A stretch of DNA of 64,000 nt from the NCBI GenBank assembly GCA_964351395.1, contig CAYGOF010000021.1, positions 22,221 through 86,220 of the forward strand, in the 5' to 3' direction. The DNA comes from Imperialibacter sp964351395 (GTDB lineage: Bacteria; Bacteroidota; Bacteroidia; Cytophagales; Cyclobacteriaceae). The first letter of the stretch is position 1, and each line of letters begins with the position of its first letter. The notes below the pieces were generated by a model. That model was given only the letters and a program-made list of their open reading frames with translations, was not told the origin of the DNA and made no database searches. Positions 35,773-45,683 of the stretch are shown piece after piece. The translations under genes were made by a program, and so were the position numbers.

Positions 35773-35919
35773 TACATAAAACTAATACTAATTCTACAAA
35801 ATATACACCTCAACGCTCAAAATCAACAGGCAGATGGACGAGAAGGAACGAATAAATTTGTGGGGGCTTATTAAATGGCAAAGGGCTCAAAATTCCCATA
35901 TAACATGTAATTTTGCCTC

Positions 35920-36675
35920 ATGAAGCTTTTCTTCAACCGCCTGTACGTGGGCTACGCCTTGCTGGTGTTTGCTATTACTTTTCTAATCCTTTTCCCTTGG
36001 TTTCTGCTAGGCATGTATTACCCGCCTGCCTCCAGAATGGTACTGAAGGTGAACTATTGGTGGGCCATCGTCTACTTTTTTCTGATTGGCTTGCCCATCG
36101 GAGAAGAGTGGCGGTTCAAGAGAGACGGAAAACAAAACTATATCTTCTGCGCCAACCATTTTTCATATCTTGATATCCCGGTGATGGGCTTTGTGCATTC
36201 ACCGTGTGTCTTTGTGGGCAAAAGCAGTATAGCCAAAGTGCCGCTTTTCGGCTTTATGTTCAAGAAATTACACATTATGGTGGATCGGAACCGGGCGAGA
36301 AGCAGAGCAGAAGTGTACAGAAAGGCAGCCAATGAGCTGGATGAAAAAAAGTCCGTCATCATTTTTCCAGAAGGTGGCATCAAAACAGTCTACTCACCAA
36401 AAATGTCAGCTTTCAAAGACGGGGCGTTCAGGATGGCCATCGAGAAACAAATTCCTATTGTTCCAGTGACGATTCCATACAATTGGATAATTTTACCAGA
36501 CGATAATCGTTTTGTCATTCGATTCAAGCGTCCTAAGATTGTGCTCCATCAGCCAATCGAAACTAAAGGGATGATGATTGACAAAGTGAACGAATTAAAG
36601 GACGAATGCTTTAAGGTGATTGACACAGAATTGCGGTCACATTTCCCCGAAGAATTTGCAAAGGAAGTAATATGA
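35920..36675 (+). CDS. plsC: 1-acyl-sn-glycerol-3-phosphate acyltransferase
   Basis: 251 aa. Two hydrophobic helices (about 10-32 and 46-62) precede the acyltransferase domain with the H80-x4-D85 motif (NHFSYLD), the VDRNRARSR block near 118-126 and FPEGG at 149-153, the glycerol-phosphate binding motif. It acylates lysophosphatidic acid to phosphatidic acid at the inner membrane. The start of gatC overlaps its stop by 4 bp (ATGA). Confidence 0.9.
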   Translation: MKLFFNRLYVGYALLVFAITFLILFPWFLLGMYYPPASRMVLKVNYWWAIVYFFLIGLPIGEEWRFKRDGKQNYIFCANHFSYLDIPVMGFVHSPCVFVGKSSIAKVPLFGFMFKKLHIMVDRNRARSRAEVYRKAANELDEKKSVIIFPEGGIKTVYSPKMSAFKDGAFRMAIEKQIPIVPVTIPYNWIILPDDNRFVIRFKRPKIVLHQPIETKGMMIDKVNELKDECFKVIDTELRSHFPEEFAKEVI

Positions 36676-36959
36676 AAATTGACAAAGACACACTTCATAA
36701 ATTAGCACACCTTGCACGGCTGGACCTGGATCCTTCCAATGAAAAGGAAATGCTCAATAGCCTAAGCGAAATCCTTACCTGGGTCGAAAAGCTCAACGAG
36801 CTGGATACGAAAGATGTAGAACCGCTGGTGAGTATGTCGTATGAGCTCAATGCTTTCAGAGAGGATAAGGTCACCGAGGAACTTCCCAGAAAAGAAGGCT
36901 TAATCAATGCGCCTCAGCACGACGATAAATTCTTCATTGTTCCCAAGGTAATAGAATAG
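36672..36959 (+). CDS. gatC: Aspartyl/glutamyl-tRNA amidotransferase subunit C
   Basis: 95 aa, normal for GatC. LAHLARLDLDP near residue 11, the helix around LSEILTWVEKLNELDT and the VEPLVSM stretch are characteristic. It stabilises the GatAB complex that converts Glu-tRNA(Gln) or Asp-tRNA(Asn) to the amidated form. gatA and gatB are not in the window, as is common in Bacteroidota. It overlaps plsC and is followed 1 bp later by the 999-aa membrane protein, so the three are probably cotranscribed. Confidence 0.92.
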   Translation: MKIDKDTLHKLAHLARLDLDPSNEKEMLNSLSEILTWVEKLNELDTKDVEPLVSMSYELNAFREDKVTEELPRKEGLINAPQHDDKFFIVPKVIE

Positions 36960-36960
36960 T

Positions 36961-39960
36961 ATGGCAGACAGCTGGTCTTTCTGGAAGTCCTGGCCCAGGG
37001 ACTTGCGGAGCTTGTTTTTATTCGTTGCGGCAATGGCAGCACTGACCATGCTGACTGTGCTTGGTTTCGAAATCGCAGGCCACCACCTGGTGCTCGACTG
37101 GTACCTGACCACTGAAACTGAAACTGTTCGAATTCCGCTTGATAGGGTATCTGTTGGCCTATTTGAGCTAGAAATTCCTGCCGAAGTTTATTTGATGAAG
37201 CAGCATTTTGAAGGGAGCCCCTGGATGATCCGCCCCTGGGCAGGAGGCATCTACCTTTCAATTATCGCTGTTTTTTGCAGCGCACTTTTGGCTGTCTCTA
37301 CCTACTTGCCAAGATTTTGGTACATTGTTTCCACCACCATATTTATCGGTTTACTCGTCTCCTTGAGGCTAGAACAGTTGCTGATATTTGGCTGGTTCGA
37401 CTATAAACCACTGGCGGTTGCCATTTTATTCTTCCTTCCGCTTAGTTACTACTTCCATGCTTTTAAGAGCTTCATACCCCTGGTTAAAAGAGTGGTAGCT
37501 TTCGCCGCGAGCTTTGGGCTTTTGGCCCTTGTTATATTTTTCGGTGCTCAAATAGACAACCCATTTTATACATTAGCTCAGTATAGCTTTACCGCTCCGG
37601 TGACAATAACGGTGGCTTTTGTTGTGCTTGTTGGTCACGAAGTCGTCTATTTTATCCTTCGAATGATCACCAGTGGCAAGGCACAAACAGGTTCACGCAA
37701 CTGGGTCCATTTTTTTACTTTCAGTATCATTTATCTCGTTAACGTTGGGCTGGTTTACGCTAATAATGCCGGGTACATCAAATGGGATATCCTCTACCTC
37801 AATGAATTTTTGATGCTGGCCATATCGGCAAGTCTTGGTCTATGGGGATTAAAGGCTCGGGAGAATCGATATGAGAACATAGCCCCGTTCTTTCCACTGG
37901 CCTCTCTTTTTTATGTGGCTTTCGGGGGCATTGCTTTTACCACCATTGGATATCAGATGATTCAGGGAAATGATCCTGCGTTGGAAGCTTTCGAGGATGC
38001 TATTATTTATAGCCAATTAGCTTTTGGCGTCATTTTCTTGCTCTATATCATTGTTAATTTCATCACTCCCCTGATGAAAAACATGTCGGTTTATCGCATT
38101 GTATTTAAAGAAGGAACTTTACCATATCCCACGTATAGGCTAGCCGGTTTTATAGCAGTAGTGGCTTTGTTCTTATTATCGAATCGGGTGGCGCTCAATC
38201 AATCTATTGCCGGGTATTACAATAGTTTGGGAGATTTGTATAAAGTCCGCAACGAGCAACTTCTGAGTGAGCAATATTACCTTCAGGGGGCGCTTTACGG
38301 CTACCAAAATCACAAGTCCAATTATCAGCTGGGGTTTATTGCCAATAGCAAAGAAAAGCCTGGTCAGGCGCTTTACAGATTTGAGCTGGCTACAGGCAAA
38401 AATCCTTCGGCACAAGCTTTTGTGAACCTTAGTAATCAGTACCAGTCCACCGATCAGTTTTTCAAGGGAATTTTTGCATTGCAAAAAGGGGAGGGCAAGT
38501 TCCCGGCCAACGGGTATATTGGCAATAACCTTGGTGTACTTTACTCTGCCACAAATATTCTCGACTCGGCTAGCTTTTACCTGCAGCAAGGGCTGGGGAA
38601 AGGGTTTTCTGAACGGGCTGCAACCACCAACCTTGGCTATGTAGCGTTTAAATCTGGAGTAGAAATCACGACAGACGAAATAATGGAGGCCAGCCAGCAG
38701 GCCCAACCGTATGGCTTTCTAACCAATGCATTGGCTACGTTGGTAAAGGCACAACGTAAACAATTGCCGGATGGTTTGGAGGCGCTCCTGCCAGACTCTA
38801 CCTTAACTGGGTTTACTTTTCCATTTGTTTACAATGCGGCCTTGGTGGATGTAGGGCATGTGTCAGGAAAAATGACTGAGATGTTGCCAGTATTCATGAA
38901 TGCCTCCACAAATGGGAGTGTTTACGGTAATATGTCTATTGCAAATGCTTTGCACGATTATTACAGCGGTGAAGCCGCAAAAGCGATCCAAATTCTTAAC
39001 CGGGTACAACAAGCTTACCCATCTCAAAGAGCCTATTGTTTCCATTTAATGGGGGCTATTTCTCTCGATATGGGTGCCCAGTTAAAGGCAGCCGAGTATT
39101 TTGAAAGCGCCTCAGCTGGAAACTTTGCTGATGCCGATTTTAATCAAACCATTGCTCTTTCAGAAGCTGGTAGCTGGGAGCAGGCTTCTCTGGCTTGGAT
39201 TTTCCGCACTCAGAATGATAGAACTAAGGAGGTGGCAGAGTCAGTGCTATCGCTAACAGAGGTAACATCAATTGAAGAACTCCTTACCGACCAAGACAGG
39301 TATCAATATGCCCGATGGTTTGCCCAAAAGCTCACACAAGATCAGCAAACCAAACTCCTCGATTCATTTGATAATGAAAATATGAAGAAAGGTGCCATGG
39401 TATGTTTAGCCAGGGCAGCATTTGAAGCGAAGGATATCATTTCGGCCAAGAAATTACTTGGTAATGCGTCGCTTGAAGACTGGGATCAACTTGAAAGATG
39501 GCTTCTTCAGTTGGCCATTGACTTGCAAGAAAAAGGGCTTAACTCTCTTGTGGACAACCCCATTCTCAACAAACTACCCCCAAAGTATGGTCAGGTATAT
39601 GTAAAATTAGCCAATGGTTTAAAAACCAATAATGTTTCTGCTGTGAAAGAAGCCTTCTTGTCCAATCCATTCGATGGGGTGCTCGCTGCGGCAACGGCCG
39701 ACTATCTTTCGGAGGTTGACACGAAAGATGCTGCCTATGAAGCGCTGGTTGCAGCGATCGGTGTAAACCCGTATAATGCAGACGTTCTGAAAAAATATAT
39801 CTGGCTGGCACTCGATATGGGCTTTACCAACTATGCCGAAAACTCACTGGTTCAATTGATTGATTTGTTGCCCCCAAGTGAGTACAAAACTTTTGAAAGG
39901 GAGTACGACGCCCGGGTAGACGAACTGGAGAGAGAACGAGATAGCTGGAATTTTGACTGA
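36961..39960 (+). CDS. Large polytopic membrane protein with TPR-like C-terminal half
   Basis: 999 aa. The first ~420 residues hold about eleven hydrophobic helices with few polar loops; the remaining ~580 contain TPR-like helical repeats (for example around QLGFIANSKEKPGQALYRFE and AAKAIQILNRVQQAYP) ending in a charged tail. No catalytic motif is seen. The layout resembles membrane proteins of Bacteroidota with an exposed TPR scaffold, but I cannot assign a family. It is 1 bp from gatC, so expression is probably tied to plsC-gatC. Confidence 0.7.
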   Translation: MADSWSFWKSWPRDLRSLFLFVAAMAALTMLTVLGFEIAGHHLVLDWYLTTETETVRIPLDRVSVGLFELEIPAEVYLMKQHFEGSPWMIRPWAGGIYLSIIAVFCSALLAVSTYLPRFWYIVSTTIFIGLLVSLRLEQLLIFGWFDYKPLAVAILFFLPLSYYFHAFKSFIPLVKRVVAFAASFGLLALVIFFGAQIDNPFYTLAQYSFTAPVTITVAFVVLVGHEVVYFILRMITSGKAQTGSRNWVHFFTFSIIYLVNVGLVYANNAGYIKWDILYLNEFLMLAISASLGLWGLKARENRYENIAPFFPLASLFYVAFGGIAFTTIGYQMIQGNDPALEAFEDAIIYSQLAFGVIFLLYIIVNFITPLMKNMSVYRIVFKEGTLPYPTYRLAGFIAVVALFLLSNRVALNQSIAGYYNSLGDLYKVRNEQLLSEQYYLQGALYGYQNHKSNYQLGFIANSKEKPGQALYRFELATGKNPSAQAFVNLSNQYQSTDQFFKGIFALQKGEGKFPANGYIGNNLGVLYSATNILDSASFYLQQGLGKGFSERAATTNLGYVAFKSGVEITTDEIMEASQQAQPYGFLTNALATLVKAQRKQLPDGLEALLPDSTLTGFTFPFVYNAALVDVGHVSGKMTEMLPVFMNASTNGSVYGNMSIANALHDYYSGEAAKAIQILNRVQQAYPSQRAYCFHLMGAISLDMGAQLKAAEYFESASAGNFADADFNQTIALSEAGSWEQASLAWIFRTQNDRTKEVAESVLSLTEVTSIEELLTDQDRYQYARWFAQKLTQDQQTKLLDSFDNENMKKGAMVCLARAAFEAKDIISAKKLLGNASLEDWDQLERWLLQLAIDLQEKGLNSLVDNPILNKLPPKYGQVYVKLANGLKTNNVSAVKEAFLSNPFDGVLAAATADYLSEVDTKDAAYEALVAAIGVNPYNADVLKKYIWLALDMGFTNYAENSLVQLIDLLPPSEYKTFEREYDARVDELERERDSWNFD

Positions 39961-39986
39961 GGCCAACAAGTGTTGGATAGTTTAGA

Positions 39987-40880
39987 CTATTTCAGCATCA
40001 TCACTTGTAGAAACTTTTTCAGGGCCGGATTACCATTTTCCTTTTTCCACAAAGCGGAAAGCCTCGCCCTTTGACTCGTTTTTTTGAGTTCGATGAATTT
40101 TACACTTAGATTAAAACCATCCTGCAGCGTGGTCGGCACAATGGCAATACCCAGCTTATTTTCAACCAATCTAAAAATGGTATTGGCATGAACTGATCTG
40201 TGCGATACCTTTGGCCGAAAGCCATTTTCTTCAAAAATGCTCATCACCTGATTGAAATAACCCTGACTGTAGTCGCTTGAAAAAAGAATAAAGCTTTCAT
40301 CTTTGAACTGTTTTAAGTCTTGGAAATTATGTAAACCGATGGGATGATCTTTGGGTAGTACTAGTGAAAAGGAATCTTCAAACACGGTTGTTAACTCCAT
40401 TTGATCTGGCGCATAATCCATTCTAACGAAGCCAATATCTAGCTTATCATGCAATAGTGCTTCCAGCTGCTGCTGATTGTGCATTTCGGTTAGCGTAGTA
40501 TGGATCGAGGGAAATCGCCGGTTGATTTCAAGTAGTGTTTCCGGAATCACTTTTTGCATGGCTGAACCAACAAAGCCGATCCTTACCTCCCCTTCGGCGC
40601 CAGCTTCTACCATTTTCAATTGGCGCAGCGTGAAATCGAGGGTATTGAGTATGCCTTTCAATTCTGTTTGTAAGTACTGTCCGGCTGCCGTTAGAGCCAC
40701 ATTTCGTTTGTTTCTGATGAAAAGTGGCACACCAAGCTCTTCCTCGAGCTGTTGTATTTGCCTGCTCAAACCTGGCTGGGTAATGAATAGCTTTTCTGCA
40801 GCTTTTCTAAAGTGCAATTCCTCTGCCACTTCAAGGAAATACTTAAAATGACGCAGTTCTAAATAATTACTTATAGGCAT
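39987..40880 (-). CDS. LysR-type transcriptional regulator, probable hut regulator
   Basis: 297 aa. The N-terminal winged helix-turn-helix is classic: LRHFKYFLEVAEELHFRKAA then QPGLSRQIQQLEEELGVPLF (about 8-56), followed by a periplasmic-binding-protein-like effector domain. It is divergent from hutH with a 133-bp shared gap, the usual layout of a LysR gene and its target. Control of the hut genes and a histidine or urocanate effector are inference. Confidence 0.87.
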   Translation of the reverse strand: MPISNYLELRHFKYFLEVAEELHFRKAAEKLFITQPGLSRQIQQLEEELGVPLFIRNKRNVALTAAGQYLQTELKGILNTLDFTLRQLKMVEAGAEGEVRIGFVGSAMQKVIPETLLEINRRFPSIHTTLTEMHNQQQLEALLHDKLDIGFVRMDYAPDQMELTTVFEDSFSLVLPKDHPIGLHNFQDLKQFKDESFILFSSDYSQGYFNQVMSIFEENGFRPKVSHRSVHANTIFRLVENKLGIAIVPTTLQDGFNLSVKFIELKKTSQRARLSALWKKENGNPALKKFLQVMMLK

Positions 40881-41013
40881 TAATAGATGATTTAAAAGGT
40901 ATTTTTAGTTATTAAATGTAGTGTTTAGTTTTGATAAATGCTTGAACCGGTGAAAGCGCTGCTCTTTTTTTTTAGAGCCGGCTTGTACCGAATAGGCAAC
41001 TTTAATCCCAACT

Positions 41014-42591
41014 ATGTTAAAGTCAGAGTTATTCCACCCAGGAGTCGACCGATTGTCAATCGGTCTTCTTATGAGGGTATGTCATCAGCAAGCGTCTGTT
41101 GAAATAACCAGAGAGGCAAGAGCCCGCATCGAACAAAGTAGACATTACGTTGACCAAATCGTTGATAGCAATAGAGTGGTTTACGGAATCAACACTGGCT
41201 TCGGCCCGCTTTGCAACACCCAAATTCCAGCATCGGACACACGAAAATTGCAGGACAATATCCTTCGTAGTCATAGTGTGGGTGTTGGTGAACCTGTACC
41301 GTTGGATATCGTCCGACTAATGCTCATTACCAAATTGCAATCACTAAGTCAGGGCCATTCGGGTATTTCTGTGGAGGTATTGGAACGAATGATTTGGCAC
41401 TTGACTACCGGTTATTTGCCCTATGTACCATCGCAGGGGTCAGTAGGCGCCTCGGGCGATCTAGCGCCTCTTGCGCATTTGTTTCTTCCGCTCATAGGAC
41501 TCGGAAAAGTATGGGATGGAAATGGGTGGATTGAAACAGCTGCTATCTTTCAGAGGGAGGGAATTGCTCCCATAGAGCTAGGAGCTAAAGAGGGTCTTGC
41601 TCTGATCAATGGTACCCAATTCATAGCATCCTATGCTGTATTGGGACTGCATAGGCTTCATAATTTATTGGAAACAGCTGATGTAATTGGTGCCATGAGC
41701 CTGGAAGGAGTGCTTGGCTCCGCGAGTCCCTTTGATCCGGAACTGCACAAGCTTCGGGCTTTTCAGGGATCTATTCATGTGGCACATCGCTTGAAAATTA
41801 TGCTTCAGCAGTCAGAAATGGTTGCTTCCCATGCCAATTGTGGCAGGGTGCAGGACCCCTACAGTTTCAGGTGCATGCCTCAGGTACACGGTGCCTCCAG
41901 AAATGCCTGGTTGCACTTGAAGGAGCTCACTGAAATAGAAATCAATAGTGTCACAGACAATCCGGTTATATTCAGCGCCGAAAAAACGATCAGCGGAGGA
42001 AATTTCCACGGGCAGCTTTTAGCGCTTCCCTTGGACTATGCCACACTTGCTGCTGCTGAAATTGGCAGCATCTCCGATAGGCGCACGTATCAGTTGTTGG
42101 AGGGCGATGTAGAAGGATTGCCCAAACTTTTGATGAGAAACACTGGTATTAATTCCGGCTTCATGATTCCTCAATACACTTCTGCAGCGCTGGTAAGTGA
42201 GAACAAAAGTTTTTGCTTCCCCGCCAGCGCCGACAGCATTCCTACCTCTCTCGGTCAGGAAGATCACGTGAGCATGGGATCAATCAGCGGACGTAAATTA
42301 CACATGGTACTCAATAACCTGGAAAACATTCTTGCGGTCGAACTGGTGTGTGCCGCCCAGGCATTCGATTATAGAAAGCCGATGAAGTCCGGAATTATCC
42401 TCGACACATGTCATGAATTGGTTCGGCAGAAGGTAGATCACGCCGAGGAAGACCGAATTTTTGGTGACGATATAGCTGTTGCCAATGGAATTATTGCTTC
42501 TGGCCAGCTGACGCAAGCTGCGCACGAAGTAGCTCAACAGCACAACATTAACTTAAAAGGAGACCTTTATGAATCTTTTAGCCTTTCTTGA
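41014..42591 (+). CDS. hutH: Histidine ammonia-lyase
   Basis: 525 aa. The A146-S147-G148 triad in SVGASGDLAPLAHL forms the MIO electrophile. YGINTGFGPLCNT near residue 56 and SQGHSGISV are family motifs, and FCFPASADSIPTSLGQEDHV lies in the C-terminal half. It deaminates L-histidine to urocanate, the first step of histidine use. It overlaps hutU by 23 bp, with AAAAGGAG inside hutH serving as the hutU ribosome binding site. Divergent from a LysR gene. Confidence 0.95.
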   Translation: MLKSELFHPGVDRLSIGLLMRVCHQQASVEITREARARIEQSRHYVDQIVDSNRVVYGINTGFGPLCNTQIPASDTRKLQDNILRSHSVGVGEPVPLDIVRLMLITKLQSLSQGHSGISVEVLERMIWHLTTGYLPYVPSQGSVGASGDLAPLAHLFLPLIGLGKVWDGNGWIETAAIFQREGIAPIELGAKEGLALINGTQFIASYAVLGLHRLHNLLETADVIGAMSLEGVLGSASPFDPELHKLRAFQGSIHVAHRLKIMLQQSEMVASHANCGRVQDPYSFRCMPQVHGASRNAWLHLKELTEIEINSVTDNPVIFSAEKTISGGNFHGQLLALPLDYATLAAAEIGSISDRRTYQLLEGDVEGLPKLLMRNTGINSGFMIPQYTSAALVSENKSFCFPASADSIPTSLGQEDHVSMGSISGRKLHMVLNNLENILAVELVCAAQAFDYRKPMKSGIILDTCHELVRQKVDHAEEDRIFGDDIAVANGIIASGQLTQAAHEVAQQHNINLKGDLYESFSLS

Positions 42592-44239
42592 TACTTACGC
42601 CAGTCACCCCAATTACAAAGCGCCAACAGGACCAAAGCTGAATGCCAAATCATGGCAAACGGAAGCTCCTTTGCGCATGTTTCTCAACAACCTGGATGCA
42701 GAGGTAGCGGAGAACCCCGATGAATTGGTGGTATATGGAGGTACGGGTCAGGCAGCACGAAATGTGGAGGCTGTCAAAAAAATTATCGAAATGCTGCTGC
42801 AACTGGACAATGAGCATAGCCTTTTGATTCAGTCTGGAAAACCGGTAGGCGTACTTCGCACTCATCCTGAGGCGCCACGAGTGTTAATTGCCAATTCTAA
42901 CCTGGTGCCGGCCTGGGCCAATTGGGAACACTTTCAGGAGCTGAAAGAAAGAGGCTTGATGATGTATGGTCAGATGACCGCCGGCAGCTGGATTTACATT
43001 GGCTCTCAGGGAATCCTTCAGGGGACTTACGAAACTTTCGCTGAATGCGGTCGACAGCACTTTGGTGGTAGCCTTCGGGGTAAGCTATTGGTCTCTGGCG
43101 GACTAGGTGGCATGGGAGGCGCACAGCCTCTGGCAGCCACCATGGCTGGCGCCACTTACCTGGGCGTGGATATTGACCCGGAAAGAATTAAGAAAAGGCT
43201 CCAAACTCGCTATATCGATAAAATGACCACCACCTATGAAGAGGCTGTGAAATGGGTAGTGGAAGCCAAAGAGCGAAAAGAGAACTTGTCTGTTGGCCTC
43301 GTGGGAGATATTGGGGATGTTCTTGAAAGACTTTTGAAAGACAATGTCATTCCTGAAGTCCTCACCGATCAAACATCGGCACACGACCCGGTGTTTGGCT
43401 ATGTTCCTAATGGCTTGTCGCTGGCTGATGCTAATATCCTCAGGACGAAAAATCCGGTCAAGTACAAGGAGCGATCATTACAAAGCATGGCACGTCATGT
43501 GGGATTTATGCTCGAGATGAAAAAAAGAGGAAGCCAGGTTTTCGATTATGGCAACAATTTGAGAGAATTTGCCAGGCAGGGAGGAGAGCCTAATGCCTTT
43601 GATTTCCCTGGCTTCGTTCCTGCGTATATACGGCCCTTGTTTTGTGAAGGCAAAGGACCGTTCCGATGGGCTGCTCTTTCTGGCGATCCTGAAGACATAT
43701 TCACTACAGATAAAGCCCTGATGGAGGCTTTCCCGGAGAATACCCACTTAGTAGACTGGCTAAAACAAGCCCAGAAAAAGATCGCTTTTCAAGGTCTTCC
43801 ATGTCGGATTTGTTGGTTAGGAATGGGTGAAAGAGAAAAGGCAGGACTCATTTTTAATGACCTCGTCAGAACCGGTAAAGTGAAGGCACCCATTGTCATT
43901 GGGCGTGATCACCTAGACTGCGGTTCGGTAGCATCTCCCAACCGCGAAACTGAAGGCATGCTTGATGGGTCTGACGCTGTCTCCGATTGGCCATTACTCA
44001 ACCTAATGGGTAATGCATCAGGAGGAGCTACCTGGGTGTCTTTCCATCATGGAGGCGGAGTAGGCATGGGCTACTCACAGCATGCGGGCATGGTTGTGCT
44101 GGCCGACGGAACCGACAGAGCCGATAGATGTCTGAGCCGTGTACTTTTTAACGACCCGGCAATGGGTGTATTTCGCCATATGGATGCTGGTTATGAGTTG
44201 GCCGCAGAAGTGGCTCAAAAGAATGATTTGAATTTTTAA
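42569..44239 (+). CDS. hutU: Urocanate hydratase
   Basis: 556 aa. The start ATG lies within hutH and has AAAAGGAG seven bases upstream. VVYGGTGQAARN and YIGSQGILQGTYETF match urocanase, the NAD+-binding region is GGLGGMGGAQPLA, and the active-site cysteine region is in GLPCRICWLGMGER. It converts urocanate to imidazolonepropionate using tightly bound NAD+ as an electrophile. Overlap with hutH implies coupled translation. Confidence 0.95.
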   Translation: MNLLAFLDTYASHPNYKAPTGPKLNAKSWQTEAPLRMFLNNLDAEVAENPDELVVYGGTGQAARNVEAVKKIIEMLLQLDNEHSLLIQSGKPVGVLRTHPEAPRVLIANSNLVPAWANWEHFQELKERGLMMYGQMTAGSWIYIGSQGILQGTYETFAECGRQHFGGSLRGKLLVSGGLGGMGGAQPLAATMAGATYLGVDIDPERIKKRLQTRYIDKMTTTYEEAVKWVVEAKERKENLSVGLVGDIGDVLERLLKDNVIPEVLTDQTSAHDPVFGYVPNGLSLADANILRTKNPVKYKERSLQSMARHVGFMLEMKKRGSQVFDYGNNLREFARQGGEPNAFDFPGFVPAYIRPLFCEGKGPFRWAALSGDPEDIFTTDKALMEAFPENTHLVDWLKQAQKKIAFQGLPCRICWLGMGEREKAGLIFNDLVRTGKVKAPIVIGRDHLDCGSVASPNRETEGMLDGSDAVSDWPLLNLMGNASGGATWVSFHHGGGVGMGYSQHAGMVVLADGTDRADRCLSRVLFNDPAMGVFRHMDAGYELAAEVAQKNDLNF

Positions 44240-44270
44240 CTTTAGGGAAAATCATAAACCCACTATTTGC

Positions 44271-45488
44271 ATGCAGTTAGTCGGCCCTTTTAAACAAGTA
44301 GTCACTATGGCGGGACTACCAGGTAATGGTCCTATACAAGATGATCAACTTGAACTGGTAGAAAATGCAGGAATTGGTGTCGACGAAGGACGAATTGTTG
44401 AAGTCATAGACTTTGAACAAGGGCGCACAAAATATCCTCACGTTTTTGAAATGGAGGGAAACTACGTGGCCTTCCCCGGTTTAATTGATTGTCACACGCA
44501 TATCTGTTTTGCAGGTTCAAGAGCAAGAGATTATCAGTTGAAAGTGGGAGGAGCTGCTTATCAGGAAATATTGAAGGGAGGCGGAGGAATCCATGACACG
44601 GTTCGACATACAAGAGCTGCTTCGTTGTCCGATTTGGAAAGGCTGGTAGTAGAACGTGCGACTCGACATTTGGCCGAAGGCGTAACTACCATTGAGGTGA
44701 AAAGTGGCTATGGTTTGAATGTAGAGGATGAACTGAAAATGCTTCAGGCAGTGCGACGAGCTTCACAAGAATACTTTCTCGACCTTGTTCCTACCTGTTT
44801 AGCGGCACATGTCACGCCAAAAGAGTTTGAGACTTCAGAAGCATACCTTGAATTTTTGGTGAAAGAATTACTTCCGGAAGTTCGGAAACAACGCTTGGCC
44901 AATAGAGTCGACATTTTTGTGGAAGATGGAGCGTTTGACATCGCCTTGAGTACCAAATATTTAAAAGAAGCCAGAGCGATGGGTTTTCAGTTAACTGTTC
45001 ATGCCGATCAGTTTACTTCAGGCGGCAGTAAACTGGCAGTGGACCTGGGTGCACTCAGTGCCGATCACCTGGAAGCATCGACTGATGCAGATATAAAATA
45101 CCTGGCCAATAGTGATACCGTGGGAGTCGTGCTGCCCGGAGCTTCCCTGGGGCTGGGATTGCCATTTTCTCCTGCAAGGAAGCTCTTGGATTTTGGTGGC
45201 AGTTTGGCTATCGCTTCTGATTGGAACCCAGGCAGTGCGCCGATGGGTGATTTGTTGATGCAGGCAGCTGTTTTAGGGGCTTCAGAAAAACTTTCAATGG
45301 CAGAAACCTGGGCGGGAGTTACCGTTCGTGCTGCCAGGGCACTCAACCTTGCTGACCGTGGTCAGCTTGTACCAGATTTCTTGGCCGACTTTATTGCATT
45401 CGAAACCACCGATTTTCGCGAAATTCTTTATCATCAGGGCAAAATGAAGCCGATGGCAATTTGGAAAAAAGGTCTGTTAATCGAGTAG
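44271..45488 (+). CDS. hutI: Imidazolonepropionase
   Basis: 405 aa, amidohydrolase superfamily. DCHTHICFAGSRARDYQLK carries the first metal-binding histidines. GGGGIHDTVRHTRAAS follows, then LTVHADQFTSGG and the ASDWNPGSAP segment with the catalytic Asp. It hydrolyses imidazolonepropionate to formimidoylglutamate. It starts 31 bp after hutU. Confidence 0.94.
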   Translation: MQLVGPFKQVVTMAGLPGNGPIQDDQLELVENAGIGVDEGRIVEVIDFEQGRTKYPHVFEMEGNYVAFPGLIDCHTHICFAGSRARDYQLKVGGAAYQEILKGGGGIHDTVRHTRAASLSDLERLVVERATRHLAEGVTTIEVKSGYGLNVEDELKMLQAVRRASQEYFLDLVPTCLAAHVTPKEFETSEAYLEFLVKELLPEVRKQRLANRVDIFVEDGAFDIALSTKYLKEARAMGFQLTVHADQFTSGGSKLAVDLGALSADHLEASTDADIKYLANSDTVGVVLPGASLGLGLPFSPARKLLDFGGSLAIASDWNPGSAPMGDLLMQAAVLGASEKLSMAETWAGVTVRAARALNLADRGQLVPDFLADFIAFETTDFREILYHQGKMKPMAIWKKGLLIE

Positions 45489-45683
45489 TCGAGTTTGACA
45501 GCTTTTCAGGTCTTATTATTTAGCGCTGTTTCAGGTCATCGTACCCTTTAGGAAAAGTTGAATGACATTTAGAGAACCCACTCGGTCTAAAGCAACGTTG
45601 AGAGGTTTTCAACAGCTTTTTTCTGACGAAAACCTTTAACTTCGAATCATAATACTTACGAGGACTTAGGCTGGGAATAAAGA

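Noticed and set aside
36908..37261. Minus-strand frames across the gatC/999-aa gene junction
   Set aside because: They oppose two good plus-strand genes and show no family motif.
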